Shown in pieces: positions 16,731 to 25,067 of a stretch of 40,821 nucleotides of DNA. Within the stretch, counting starts at the first letter, position 1; every line of letters begins with the position of its first letter. The notes beneath the pieces were generated by a model. The model made no database searches and was not told where the DNA came from. It saw only the letters and a program-made list of their open reading frames with translations. The translations under genes were made by a program, and so were the position numbers. Where the stretch lies: NCBI GenBank assembly GCA_903899985.1, contig CAIULL010000107.1, positions 1 to 40,821 of the forward strand. The letters run 5' to 3'. This stretch comes from an uncultured Schlesneria sp. (GTDB taxonomy: Bacteria > Planctomycetota > Planctomycetia > Planctomycetales > Planctomycetaceae).

Positions 16731-17132
16731 ATGAAATCTGACGGACCGCATTGGCGAAGAATTCAGCTTGTCGCATCAGTGATTCTACCGCTTGCCTTGG
16801 CGTGCGTGGCCTACTTTCTGTCATGGGAATCACGTTCGGCGATCCTCAGCTGTGGCAATTGTGGAAATATTCGAGTGATCCGCGTCAGTACGAAGTGGTG
16901 GCGGATCGAGTCTGTCGGTGTAACGGACGGTCATGAATTTCCTGTTCCTCCGAATCACGTGCATCACTGGTGGCAATACGACAGTCGAAGGCGAAATGCG
17001 TTTGAACAGTCGGGATGGTCTCGCAAAAAATACGAAGACGGGCAAATGGAATGGTCGGGGCAGATCGAACACGACAATCAGAAGTCGGGATCGCAGAAGC
17101 GGGTCGAAGATTGGCTCAAGGTTTACGAATGA
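16731..17132 (+). CDS. Small membrane-anchored protein with a CxxC motif, unknown
   Basis: A 133-residue protein. A single hydrophobic helix (about 12-30) is followed by SCGNCGNIRVIR (40-51, a CxxC pair that could bind metal or form a disulfide) and a Trp- and charge-rich tail with PPNHVHHWW (72-80). No family was recognised. AAGGA eight bases upstream supports the ATG. It lies between the degenerate HExxH-like protein and the HINT protein, so it may belong with them, but no functional link can be read from sequence. Confidence 0.68.
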   Translation: MKSDGPHWRRIQLVASVILPLALACVAYFLSWESRSAILSCGNCGNIRVIRVSTKWWRIESVGVTDGHEFPVPPNHVHHWWQYDSRRRNAFEQSGWSRKKYEDGQMEWSGQIEHDNQKSGSQKRVEDWLKVYE

Positions 17133-17268
17133 GTCAAGCCAGCTTTCGTCTCTCCGAGAAGCAGGGGCTTGTTTGCCGATTGAAACAATTGTCTAATTCC
17201 CACTGCTGATACTTCTTCGCTGCGTGCGTTAGCTCAGTTCTTGAAGACCCCAGTACCGGGAGACAGAC

Positions 17269-19101
17269 ATGCCCCTTCTCTGTGGCGATTCCGCGTATCT
17301 TCGTTCCAGCGGCTTTGGACCGTTCTTGCCGATTGTCGGTGTGATTTCGGTTTTTATCGGACAGTCACTGAGACCCAGCCATGCTTCCGAACGGGCATCG
17401 TCAATTGTGCAATCGGCACTGCGATCAGAAATCAATGCGGATCTTGACGAACGAGCCCGTCTGCTCGACGAAGCTTTGCAGCTCGATCCGAAATCCCCTG
17501 AAGCGCATTGGGCTCGAGGTGAAGTTCTTGTCCATGGTCAGTGGCTGTCGCTGGAGAACGCAGCGGCGGAAGCAAACGACCGGGACAGTCTGGAAAAATA
17601 TCGCGAGCAGCGCCGTCAGGAAGACGCGACGATTCAGGGGCAGGTCCGAATGGCGGAATACTGCCGCAATCATCGGCTTCCAGCACAGGAACGAGCCCAC
17701 TGGCTGGCGGTCGTGGCTCTGGCCCCCAATCATGTGGTCGCACGGCAGCGGCTTGGTCAAACCAACATTGATGGTGCATGGATTGACGCCAGACAACTCG
17801 ACGAATATCGGAAAGCGGATCAAGCTGCGTCGAAGTACATGCTGAAGCATGGCAAGGAGTTATTCAGGCTTTCCAGGGCACTGGAATCGAAATCGTTATC
17901 GCCCGAGCAAGTGGTGAATCAACTGAGCGAATTCCGCAGCCCGCTGGTTATTCCCGGATTGGAATACTTTTTCTCGAGCCGGGGTGAGGAAGGTGGTTTG
18001 TGCACCGTGGAAACGCTGGCATCCTTGTCAGCGCCGGAAGCGTCTTTGTCGCTCGTCAGGCATGCTCTCGATTTTCCCGTTGAGTCCGTCCGCCTGGCGG
18101 CGACGAAATCGCTGAAACAACGCGATGAACACAGCTTCATTCCAGCGTTACTGGCGGCCTTGCAAACTCCCGTGCAAAAACGAGATGAATTTTCGTTGGC
18201 GCCAGGAAATCTGTTGATCTGGCGGCGGTCGATTTCTGTCGAAAATCAGGAAACAAAAAAGATCTCAACGCTGGATCGGGTCATCCCGCTGACGGAAGCT
18301 TTTCCTGTGAATGGTGGAAGCACCGCCAATTGGACTCGGCGTGCCATGCTGGACGGTGACATGGAAGTCATCGGACTCAATCGCCAGATCGAATTCAAAA
18401 ATGGACAACTGATGGATCTTCTGGCAGCTGTCACAACGACGGAATCGAGGTCCAACAACAAAACCGAAAAAAGGACAGTCACGAAAACATCTCCCCAAGA
18501 CTGGTGGAACTGGTGGAGCGACCGGATCGAAAGCTATCCGTCAGACGAGAAACAGGTTCAAATTCGCTATGAAAAGGCGTACGTCCCTCCGACGGTGACA
18601 GAGACGCAATCGACACCTCGACACGAGTGTCTGGCGGCGGGAACCCCAATCTGGACCGAAACGGGTCCCGTCGCGGTTGATCAGATCCACACCGGGGATC
18701 TGGTCCTGACCCAGAACCTGCGAACCGGAGAACTGAAGTTCGCGCCGGTCTTATCAACGTCAAACCGGCCCCCTGAGTTACTGCTTCGACTCCGCTTCGG
18801 GCGAGACATCATCCGTGCCACGGGAGGTCATCCCTTCTGGGTTTCTGGAAAGGGATGGATCAAAGCACGATCTCTCGAACCCGGAATGGCGCTGCACACC
18901 GCGCACGGGATCGTGGAACTCGATTCCGTTAACGAAGAAACAGCACCCGCTAAAGCCTACAATCTGATTGTCGACGAATGCCACTCGTATTTCGTTGGCG
19001 AGAAGTTGATTCTCAGCCACGATAACTCCAGTCGCCAGCCGGTGGCCAACCCCGTCCCAGGATTGCAAGACGAGGTTGCAACGACCCGCAGCCAGCAATA
19101 A
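17269..19101 (+). CDS. HINT-domain protein with TPR- and HEAT-like N-terminal region
   Basis: A 610-residue protein. A hydrophobic N-terminal segment (about 15-33) ends near SHA-SE and may be a signal peptide. TPR-like helices follow (about 57-175, for example LLDEALQLDPKSPEAHWARGE), then a HEAT-like helical part (about 225-300). The C-terminal domain (452-587) is an intein/Hedgehog-type HINT fold: it begins HECLAAGTPIWT with Cys454, has the block-B motif RATGGHPF (His521), VDECHSYFV near the end, and finishes LSHDNSS (583-588). HINT domains cleave the chain at their own ends; in polymorphic toxins they release a C-terminal toxin. Here only about 24 residues follow, so no toxin is present. 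GGGAG six bases before the ATG fixes the start. Self-processing and surface release are inferences. Confidence 0.85.
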   Translation: MPLLCGDSAYLRSSGFGPFLPIVGVISVFIGQSLRPSHASERASSIVQSALRSEINADLDERARLLDEALQLDPKSPEAHWARGEVLVHGQWLSLENAAAEANDRDSLEKYREQRRQEDATIQGQVRMAEYCRNHRLPAQERAHWLAVVALAPNHVVARQRLGQTNIDGAWIDARQLDEYRKADQAASKYMLKHGKELFRLSRALESKSLSPEQVVNQLSEFRSPLVIPGLEYFFSSRGEEGGLCTVETLASLSAPEASLSLVRHALDFPVESVRLAATKSLKQRDEHSFIPALLAALQTPVQKRDEFSLAPGNLLIWRRSISVENQETKKISTLDRVIPLTEAFPVNGGSTANWTRRAMLDGDMEVIGLNRQIEFKNGQLMDLLAAVTTTESRSNNKTEKRTVTKTSPQDWWNWWSDRIESYPSDEKQVQIRYEKAYVPPTVTETQSTPRHECLAAGTPIWTETGPVAVDQIHTGDLVLTQNLRTGELKFAPVLSTSNRPPELLLRLRFGRDIIRATGGHPFWVSGKGWIKARSLEPGMALHTAHGIVELDSVNEETAPAKAYNLIVDECHSYFVGEKLILSHDNSSRQPVANPVPGLQDEVATTRSQQ

Positions 19102-19326
19102 TGCATCGGTTGAGTCAGGCGAGCCGTTGACAGTAGGATCCCGGTAGGAAACGTCTTGAGGGAATTGTCGTTCCTGTGCGCATCACTTTTTGCGGCGGCT
19201 GGAAGTCGCAACGCTTGCCCGCCTCGTCAACGCGCAAACGATAATCTCAATTTCCGACCGTCGTACCGCGCACTAACCGCCTGTGCCGGACGGCGGCTTG
19301 ATCCCCCCGTCACCTTAAGAAGGTTC

Positions 19327-19821
19327 ATGCTGCAAATGTTTGAAAGCGAAATTGCGGTCAACGAAAACTTATTAATCCAGTTTGGAAAGATTGTCACTGA
19401 TATTCGTGAGGAGACATTGTTCACCCCCTCGGCCGGACATGGACATTCCCCGGTCTGGTTGCTCGGCCATCTGGCGATCGTCGGGGAAGCAGGCCAACGG
19501 ATGTTGGGTGGTAAGATCATTCACATCGAATGGTTGCGATTATTTGGTCCCGGCTCGGTGGATAACATCCCGTCTGATGCCGCGTTAACCAAATCATCCT
19601 TGATTGCGGCTGTGAGTGAAAACTATCACCAACTGAGACATCTGGCACTGGCTGCCGACGAAGCGAACGTTTCTCGCGCGCACGGAGTTTCCATTCTCGA
19701 AGGTACCCCGATCGTCACGGTGAAGCATTGCATCACCCACCTGCTGACAAGTCATTTCGCGTTTCATCTCTCGCAATTGTCAAGCTGTCGACGAGCGGCT
19801 GGATTTCCTGCGTTATTCTGA
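19327..19821 (+). CDS. DinB/YfiT-like four-helix-bundle protein
   Basis: A 164-residue protein of the DinB-like superfamily, cytoplasmic metal-binding bundles often linked to stress or to thiol-dependent transferases. The expected His residues are visible: HSPVWLLGHLA (His48) near the end of the first helix pair and TSHFAFHLSQL (His143, His147) in the last helix. The frame extends upstream to 19156, but that part is not DinB-like. The ATG at 19327 follows AAGAAGG closely; a second ATG at 19336 is possible. The 225-bp gap after the HINT gene holds nothing recognisable, so it is probably a separate transcript. Its substrate is unknown. Confidence 0.82.
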   Translation: MLQMFESEIAVNENLLIQFGKIVTDIREETLFTPSAGHGHSPVWLLGHLAIVGEAGQRMLGGKIIHIEWLRLFGPGSVDNIPSDAALTKSSLIAAVSENYHQLRHLALAADEANVSRAHGVSILEGTPIVTVKHCITHLLTSHFAFHLSQLSSCRRAAGFPALF

Positions 19822-19900
19822 TTCACGCGACTTGCGTGCTTGACATCGAGACATGCAACGAATCTGAACCGTGGCAGTCAAACATGAACGGTAAATATCG

Positions 19901-19939
19901 AAAGACGTCGAGCGGGCGATAAACCCACTCGACGCCTTT
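19901..19939. terminator. Bidirectional terminator hairpin
   Basis: A 16-bp stem with two mismatches, AAAGACGTCGAGCGGG (19901-19916) against CCCACTCGACGCCTTT (19924-19939), with a 7-base loop. Flanking AT-rich sequence extends the symmetry. It lies between the convergent DinB-like gene (ends 19821) and the duplicated-domain gene (ends 20068), so it can end both transcripts. Confidence 0.78.
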
Positions 19940-20067
19940 CCGACAATATTCGTTAGCCCGACGCTCATGCGACGGTCTCGCGATTGTTTTCCTTAGCTTC
20001 CTCGTCATTCTGACGGTTCAAGCGAACGCGTGAATACTACGGGACAGTAACAGTTGATTGACGCAGA

Positions 20068-21699
20068 CTATGATTGGAAATCATCACTGGTTAAGACACG
20101 ATAAAACAGGGTCTGATTCAGCGCCTTGACCGCTGAACTGAGCTTATTTTCCCTGTTTCCGTTCTGATTCAACTGGACCAGTACTCCATTGTGCCAGACG
20201 ACCGGGTATGGTGCATGGGAGATCACATTATCGTCAAAAAAGTCGGCAATAGCCTTGTTGTGATTGTTGAGTCCACCACCGATGTAAAGAGTTGTCTGGT
20301 CAACATTATTTTGGAAATCATTGGTGTAGCCGGCATAGCGAGGCGCCGGTGGGTTATTCAATCCGTGACCCTGTACGGCCAGTTCCTCCAGCGAGGCATT
20401 GCTTTGCACCGTGGCCTCCATGTTTAAATAGCTCTGGTTTGTGAATGGACCCGTTGAATTATTGATTTGCATCGCTGCCCAGACCGCGTCGAATTCTCGC
20501 TGGGCATCTTCCCGATCAACTTCCAGCTGAGTTGCACCAAGTTTGCTGAGCCCCGTGTTTTCAAAGACCGCCTCGGCATTCCCCTCCCAGCGTTGCAACG
20601 GTGTCAAACCGCCAAAATTGCCGGAAAGCATGGTCTGGTAGTTCGCCTTCCATTCCACCGACAGATCAATCGCATTGCCGTTGCTGTCGACAGGATGGAA
20701 CAGACCATTCGCATCGGCGACCCAGTTGTGTGCCAAAGGGGTGTTGTCGACGTTATTTAAAGTGGTCGGCACCAACCCCCACGCCGTAGCAATCTGACCA
20801 TTCGCGGGCGCATGATTGACCTGGATTTCGGTCCCTTCCACATATTTCGGCGCGGGCGAGTTGTAGCGGGCTTTAGACACCGCCGTCTGCGAGAACATCG
20901 CACTGGTGTAAACTCGATAGTACATCGTGTCATCGAGTTCGGTCACCGCGGTCTCAAGACTATTCTCGAGATTGCCGTTTTGATTGAGTTGGACGAGATT
21001 TCCGTTATGCCAGACCACAGAGAAGGGGGCGTGCGAAAGGATGTCGTCGTCAAAGAAGTCAGTCAGCGCGTTATTGTTAGTATTATGTCCGCCACCAATA
21101 TATAACGTCGTCGCATCGACGTTGTTCTGGAAGTCGTTAGTATAGCCGGCGTAACGCGAAGCCGGCGGGTCGTTTAAGCCGTGCCCTTGGACTGCTAACT
21201 CGAGCAACGTCGCGTTATTTTGCAGCGTCGTTTGCATTAACAGGTATGTTTGTTCTGTTAGTGGCGTATTAACGTCAATATTGAAATTGCTTTTGTTGCT
21301 CTGCATGGCTGCCCAGGCAGCATCGAACTCGCGCTGTGCATCTTCTCGATAAACCTGCTGAGTCAGCGGCGTTAGCGTATTGATCGCCGTGTTTTCGAAG
21401 ACCGCCTCAGCATTTCCTTCCCAACGCTGCAGAGGCGAGAGTCCTGCCAGTGTTTTGGGACTTTGCATCGCTTGATAATCGGCCTGCCATTCAGTGGCAA
21501 GATTCGACGTGTGATACTTGCCCGTGTTATCAGCGGTCCAGGTATGTGCGGTAAAGTCGATTGTTGGTGCCACCGCAACATACGGATTGACGACAGCCGG
21601 CACACGCCGATATTCGAGCGTCTCACTTGAGATTGAGAACGATTTTCGTGCCCTGAACGACTTGTTGAAACAATGCCGAAAGAAATGGCTGAGCAGCAT
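20068..21699 (-). CDS. Exported protein of two tandem copies of an unrecognised ~220-residue domain
   Basis: A 543-residue protein. The N-terminus is basic and carries the planctomycete export signature SSETLEYRRVPAV (about 24-36). Two homologous domains follow, about 50-271 and 322-543. Each contains, in order, TPLQRWEGNAEAVFENT, DREDAQREFDAxWAAMQ, LxELAVQGHGLNxPPA, RYAGYTNDFQNNVD, TLYIGGGxNN, DFFDDxxxSHAP, VVWHNGxLVQLNQNGN and a closing YRVxTS. Trp, His, Asp and Gly are concentrated in the shared blocks, suggesting a structured, possibly ligand-binding unit. I do not recognise the domain. The frame is open to 21903, but AAGGAGAGG just before the ATG at 21699 makes that start near certain. 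Upstream and downstream gaps plus a terminator suggest a single-gene transcript. Surface location is inferred from the signature. Confidence 0.82.
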   Translation of the reverse strand: MLLSHFFRHCFNKSFRARKSFSISSETLEYRRVPAVVNPYVAVAPTIDFTAHTWTADNTGKYHTSNLATEWQADYQAMQSPKTLAGLSPLQRWEGNAEAVFENTAINTLTPLTQQVYREDAQREFDAAWAAMQSNKSNFNIDVNTPLTEQTYLLMQTTLQNNATLLELAVQGHGLNDPPASRYAGYTNDFQNNVDATTLYIGGGHNTNNNALTDFFDDDILSHAPFSVVWHNGNLVQLNQNGNLENSLETAVTELDDTMYYRVYTSAMFSQTAVSKARYNSPAPKYVEGTEIQVNHAPANGQIATAWGLVPTTLNNVDNTPLAHNWVADANGLFHPVDSNGNAIDLSVEWKANYQTMLSGNFGGLTPLQRWEGNAEAVFENTGLSKLGATQLEVDREDAQREFDAVWAAMQINNSTGPFTNQSYLNMEATVQSNASLEELAVQGHGLNNPPAPRYAGYTNDFQNNVDQTTLYIGGGLNNHNKAIADFFDDNVISHAPYPVVWHNGVLVQLNQNGNRENKLSSAVKALNQTLFYRVLTSDDFQS

Positions 21700-21999
21700 G
21701 AATCCTCTCCTTACGTGACGTGAAAGTAGACCAGACCAAAACAAAAAATGACTCGTACGTCGAAGCAGACGCATGAGATTTTTCGAGTTTGAATGGCCCG
21801 CAGAGGAGTTCGTGCAAGCACGACGATAATTGCATTCGTCAGTTACACATTGGCCCGGAGAAGTGTGGTTGCGAGTATAGTAAGCCGCAATTGTAACCGT
21901 CAAGAAGCTGACGAAAAGATTGACACAAACGATGTTAGCTACATCGAATCGATTCGCTCGCCTGGTTAACGATATGGTCCGTGTATGCGCTCCGCCAAA
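21700..21999. other. 300-bp intergenic region
   Basis: It separates the SUMF1-like gene (its stop side) from the start of the duplicated-domain gene, both on the minus strand. It contains the strong AAGGAGAGG ribosome site of the latter and a small perfect hairpin, CGTGC-AA-GCACG (21811-21822). The earlier part of the open frame here does not look coding. The promoter of the downstream gene should lie within it, but no boxes are clear. Confidence 0.4.
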
Positions 22000-23001
22000 C
22001 TAGAGATCTCGTACGACACGAAACCCACCGACCTTGTGCCGGTGAGCATGCCAATAGGCGAAACGAAATGCACATCGCATTGTGACCGGCGAAGTACCAC
22101 AGCCGCCTCCTCGAAGGACTCGACTTGAGCCACTAGCTGGTCCGGTGGGATTGTTGACGGGGGAATTCTTGTAGTAGTCAGGGTCGTACCAATCAGAACA
22201 CATTTCTGCCGCGTTACCATGCATGTCGTGGAGACCGAATCCGTTTGGCCTGAATTTTCCCACGGGCGCTGTCAACGGATAGCCATCGGGCTGACTTAAG
22301 AATGGAAACGAGATGAAATGAGCGGTCTTATTTCCATCGACGTCGAACGTCGGAAGCACCTCTGCCGACGGCCAGTGGGGCTTTGAGTCCGCTCCAGTCC
22401 CATTTCCAAACTGAACCAGCTGTTCCGGATCGTCGCCGAACGAGTATCGGTGTTTTGATCCTGCACGACACGCATATTCCCATTCAGCTTCGGTCGGTAG
22501 TCGATAATTTTTTCCTTCCTTCTTGCTTAACCAGTTGCAAAACCCTTCCGCCTCGTTCCAAGTTGCAAACACAACCGGATGATCCAACAATTCGGACGGC
22601 TGGAATCGACTCGAACCCGTAAACTGGCTGTTCTCTTGTGCCCAACTTGGGATCCCAGTGCGGAACTCGTCAGCTTTGAATCTCATATCGTTGACGTACT
22701 TATGATATTCACGAAGTGTGACCTCGTATTTTCCCATGAAAAAGGGTTTTGTAATTCTCACACGGTGTCGTGGAAGTTCACCATCAAGCGACGTCGGCTC
22801 GCAATAGGGAAATTTTTCCAGCGTCGATGCGCGACTTTCTTCCGATCCCATCATGAATTCCCCGGCGGGAATTTTCACCAGCTTCATGCCAATCGAATTG
22901 GTCAGGACATTCGGATCAGCCCCCCTCGTCTCATTGCATCGCGCGAGACCTAGATACAGGACCACTGCAGCAAGCATCGCCGACCGGAACGATGAAAGCA
23001 T
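22000..23001 (-). CDS. Secreted SUMF1/formylglycine-generating-enzyme-like protein
   Basis: A 333-residue protein with a signal peptide (about 1-28) and one FGE-sulfatase domain: NSIGMKLVKIPAGEFMMGS (35-53), KPFFMGKYEVT (85-95), HPVVFATWNEAEGFCNWLS (141-159), YRLPTEAEWEYACRAG (166-181), GFGLHDMHGNAAEMC (254-268) and RVLRGGGCG...FRVVRDL (294-333). True formylglycine-generating enzymes use two close Cys in a GGSYxCHxSYC loop. Here the loop reads RGGGCGTSPVTMRCAFR, with Cys301 and Cys310 in another arrangement, so sulfatase activation is doubtful. No sulfatase gene is in the window. Planctomycetes have many such proteins with unknown, perhaps binding, roles. The ATG at 23001 has GAGGA nine bases upstream. 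Confidence 0.88.
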   Translation of the reverse strand: MLSSFRSAMLAAVVLYLGLARCNETRGADPNVLTNSIGMKLVKIPAGEFMMGSEESRASTLEKFPYCEPTSLDGELPRHRVRITKPFFMGKYEVTLREYHKYVNDMRFKADEFRTGIPSWAQENSQFTGSSRFQPSELLDHPVVFATWNEAEGFCNWLSKKEGKNYRLPTEAEWEYACRAGSKHRYSFGDDPEQLVQFGNGTGADSKPHWPSAEVLPTFDVDGNKTAHFISFPFLSQPDGYPLTAPVGKFRPNGFGLHDMHGNAAEMCSDWYDPDYYKNSPVNNPTGPASGSSRVLRGGGCGTSPVTMRCAFRFAYWHAHRHKVGGFRVVRDL

Positions 23002-23481
23002 TTTTGCAAATCCTCAATAGACTTGGCGCCTGACGTGGAATCCGAAGCACCAGATGACAATTCTCGTCCATTTTTGAGTGACTACGGGCTTGTATCTAAG
23101 ACAAACGATTTAAGGCAATCGCAGTTTCGCGACTTCAATCAGCTGATCGTTTTTTAAGATTTCTTACCGGCAATGTCGCCGAGTGAAACTTGCCGCGATT
23201 CATTCAATCATTGTGCAAATGATCGCTGCCTCGGCCCTCAACAACGTCACGGCGACCACCCCAAATATGACAAAACCGTTAGATTTTGGCGGTCTCAATA
23301 AACGATTTGTAAGGTTGATCATTAGGAAACGGAACCAACTCGATCAAATCGCAACAGACATAAATCGCGACCCTGAAATCGATCTGAAATTCAGCGACAT
23401 TCTCTGTCGAGCAACCCCGCTTGCGATTATTGTCGCGAACGGTTTGGAACCGGCGATTGCAGAGAAGAAAGAAATGGAAAC
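23002..23481. other. 480-bp region upstream of the response regulator
   Basis: A divergent gap between the SUMF1-like gene (-) and the response-regulator gene (+). It holds GAGGA for the SUMF1-like gene and one doubtful small frame (23269-23497, listed separately). No RNA gene or clear operator was seen; the 23050-23180 part is AT-richer than its surroundings and a reasonable place for both promoters. Confidence 0.35.
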
Positions 23482-23497
23482 ATGCAAATATTGCTGA
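23269..23497 (+). CDS. Doubtful small ORF overlapping the response-regulator start
   Basis: A 75-codon frame from an ATG at 23269 that overlaps the response-regulator start by 16 bp. The translation (MTKPLDFGGLNKRFVRLIIR..., later DPEIDLKFSDILCRATP) is polar and protein-like, with a plausible amphipathic helix, but there is no ribosome site and no recognised family. It could be a coupled leader gene for the regulator or simply an open frame. A GTG at 23183 gives a 104-residue form. Confidence 0.25.
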
Positions 23498-24138
23498 TTG
23501 AAGAGGATCCATCACTGAGGCAATATTTGTCTTCTTGTCTCCGCGAATCAGGCTCTCAGGTTGATGTTGCATTCAATGGCGTCGATGGCCTGTTCATGGC
23601 GAGCCAGAAGGGATACGACGCAATTATCCTTGAGCTTTCGGAGGCAAATCATGACGGGGCATCGATCCTGAAGGAACTGCGGCATCGAGATCAGCGGACT
23701 CCGCTTCTCATACTGACATCGCAAGATTCCTCGCAAGGCTCTGTGAAATGGTTGGATTCTGGCGCTGATGATTGCCTGACGAAACCAATCGAGCCCCCCG
23801 AGCTGGAAGCGCGCTTGCGTGCCCTGATCCGTCGGGCAAGCATCAAGCCCGCGTCAATAATGGAACTTGGGCCGGTTGTCATTGATAAAACAGCGAAAGC
23901 CGTCACCGTTAACGGCAACGCTATTCCGCTTACAAACAAGGAATATCAGTTACTGGAATGTCTGGCAGAAAATCGCGGCCATGTTGTCACGAGAAATAAA
24001 ATCTACGAGCGACTGTTCAACGAGATCGACTCTTCCCTCGCGAATCTCGTTGATGTTTACGTTTCCAATATCCGACGAAAGATAGGTCATCCCCTGATCA
24101 AAACGTTGCGCGGCCGCGGTTATATGATCGACGAGTAA
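23482..24138 (+). CDS. OmpR-type response regulator with Glu at the phospho-acceptor position
   Basis: A 218-residue DNA-binding regulator. The receiver domain (about 1-118) has acidic residues Glu8/Asp9 (LLIEEDP), LTS with Thr79-like placement and the conserved Lys in TKPI (near 101). The acceptor position, normally Asp in IILDLxLPxxDG, reads IILELSEANHDG, so Glu51 replaces Asp. A winged-helix Trans_reg_C domain follows (about 125-218), with LTNKEYQLLECLAENRGHVV and the recognition/wing part VDVYVSNIRRKIG ... IKTLRGRGYMI. Glu often mimics phospho-Asp, so it may be permanently active or regulated without phosphorylation; this is inference. No histidine kinase is adjacent. The ribosome site is weak (GGAAAC close to the ATG), consistent with coupling to a small upstream frame. 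Confidence 0.92.
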   Translation: MQILLIEEDPSLRQYLSSCLRESGSQVDVAFNGVDGLFMASQKGYDAIILELSEANHDGASILKELRHRDQRTPLLILTSQDSSQGSVKWLDSGADDCLTKPIEPPELEARLRALIRRASIKPASIMELGPVVIDKTAKAVTVNGNAIPLTNKEYQLLECLAENRGHVVTRNKIYERLFNEIDSSLANLVDVYVSNIRRKIGHPLIKTLRGRGYMIDE

Positions 24139-24291
24139 CCCCTGCACACTCTTTTCATGATCACTGCAGACTCCCAATCGGCGGACTCTCGGAGTAACCT
24201 TTTTCACCCACCGACGGCCATGACGTCAGTGGTCCTGTGAAACGCACGTTTTCATGCAGTGGATTGATCGGAACTTCTAAGGAGAGCAACA

Positions 24292-24954
24292 ATGCAGCGG
24301 ATGAGCGGTCGGATCGGGCGCGGAAATCTGTCAGTTTTCTCAAGTCTCGTCGCGTTGTGGCTGGGCACATTAACGGCTCAGGCCGAGCAATTCGTTGTTT
24401 TCGATGCGACTTTCACGTTCACGAAGGAGGACGCGGATAATTCCAAACCGAGTCAATCACACTATTACGTTCGCGACAAACTGATGAATTCCGAGCGTCC
24501 CAAGGATTGGACGACCCCCGTCGATTACCGTAATGGGACAGCACACGTTCGTCTGGAAGTGCTGGAAAAGCCAGCAGGGGGCGAAGCGACCACATGGTCA
24601 GTGTGCTACATCCCCAACAAGGGCCGGGACAAGGGTTATGGCTGCTTCAACACACCGGTTTATAAGGAAGCTGGAATCTTCGAGCAGGACATTTCCATGA
24701 CAAAATTCTGGCAAAATGATTCGATTGTCTGGGAACAGGGGATCAAAGAGATGCATCTCGTGATCAAGGACAACAGCGGCGGAAGCGGTCACGCTCATAA
24801 ACGCCAGGATCACGAGAAGTTCTTTCCCACCAAGGTTCGTATGACGGTGATCCAGGTGTCGGCTGGTTCAAAATACGATCCCAGTCTGGTACCCAATCTG
24901 CCGCCAGCGAAAGACGAAAAGCCTGGCCAGTCCGTCGAAAAATCCAAGAAGTAA
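24292..24954 (+). CDS. Secreted protein of unknown function
   Basis: A 220-residue protein. The signal peptide (about 1-31) ends TAQA-EQF. The mature part is beta-strand rich: FVVFDATFTFTKEDADNSKPS, a long central part with TTWSVCYIPNKGRDKGYGCF (two Cys that could pair), then MTVIQVSAG and a Lys/Pro-rich tail. I recall similar short secreted proteins in Planctomycetes and Verrucomicrobia, without assigned function. AAGGAGAG seven bases before the ATG is one of the best ribosome sites in the window. It lies between the regulator and the thioredoxin lipoprotein on the same strand; gaps of 153 and 113 bp make cotranscription possible but unproven. Confidence 0.82.
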   Translation: MQRMSGRIGRGNLSVFSSLVALWLGTLTAQAEQFVVFDATFTFTKEDADNSKPSQSHYYVRDKLMNSERPKDWTTPVDYRNGTAHVRLEVLEKPAGGEATTWSVCYIPNKGRDKGYGCFNTPVYKEAGIFEQDISMTKFWQNDSIVWEQGIKEMHLVIKDNSGGSGHAHKRQDHEKFFPTKVRMTVIQVSAGSKYDPSLVPNLPPAKDEKPGQSVEKSKK

Positions 24955-25067
24955 AACGGGATGGGCCACCCGTGACGAGGTGAGTCCGCTTGCCGTTCGT
25001 TCCAGTGGTCGATCTAATACATCGCATGCTCGATTTCAGTAACCGGTTTCATTCAAAAGGGTTCAAT

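Noticed and set aside
17221-17260. tRNA-like stretch containing TTAGCTCAGTTCTTGAAGA
   Set aside because: It recalls a tRNA D-arm, but no acceptor stem, anticodon arm or T-arm can be folded around it.
16052-19101. Complete polymorphic toxin-immunity system
   Set aside because: No toxin domain follows the HINT domain and neither small protein can be identified as an immunity protein.
21700-21903. 68-residue N-terminal extension of the duplicated-domain protein
   Set aside because: The ATG at 21699 has one of the strongest ribosome sites in the window, and the extension does not resemble an export signal.
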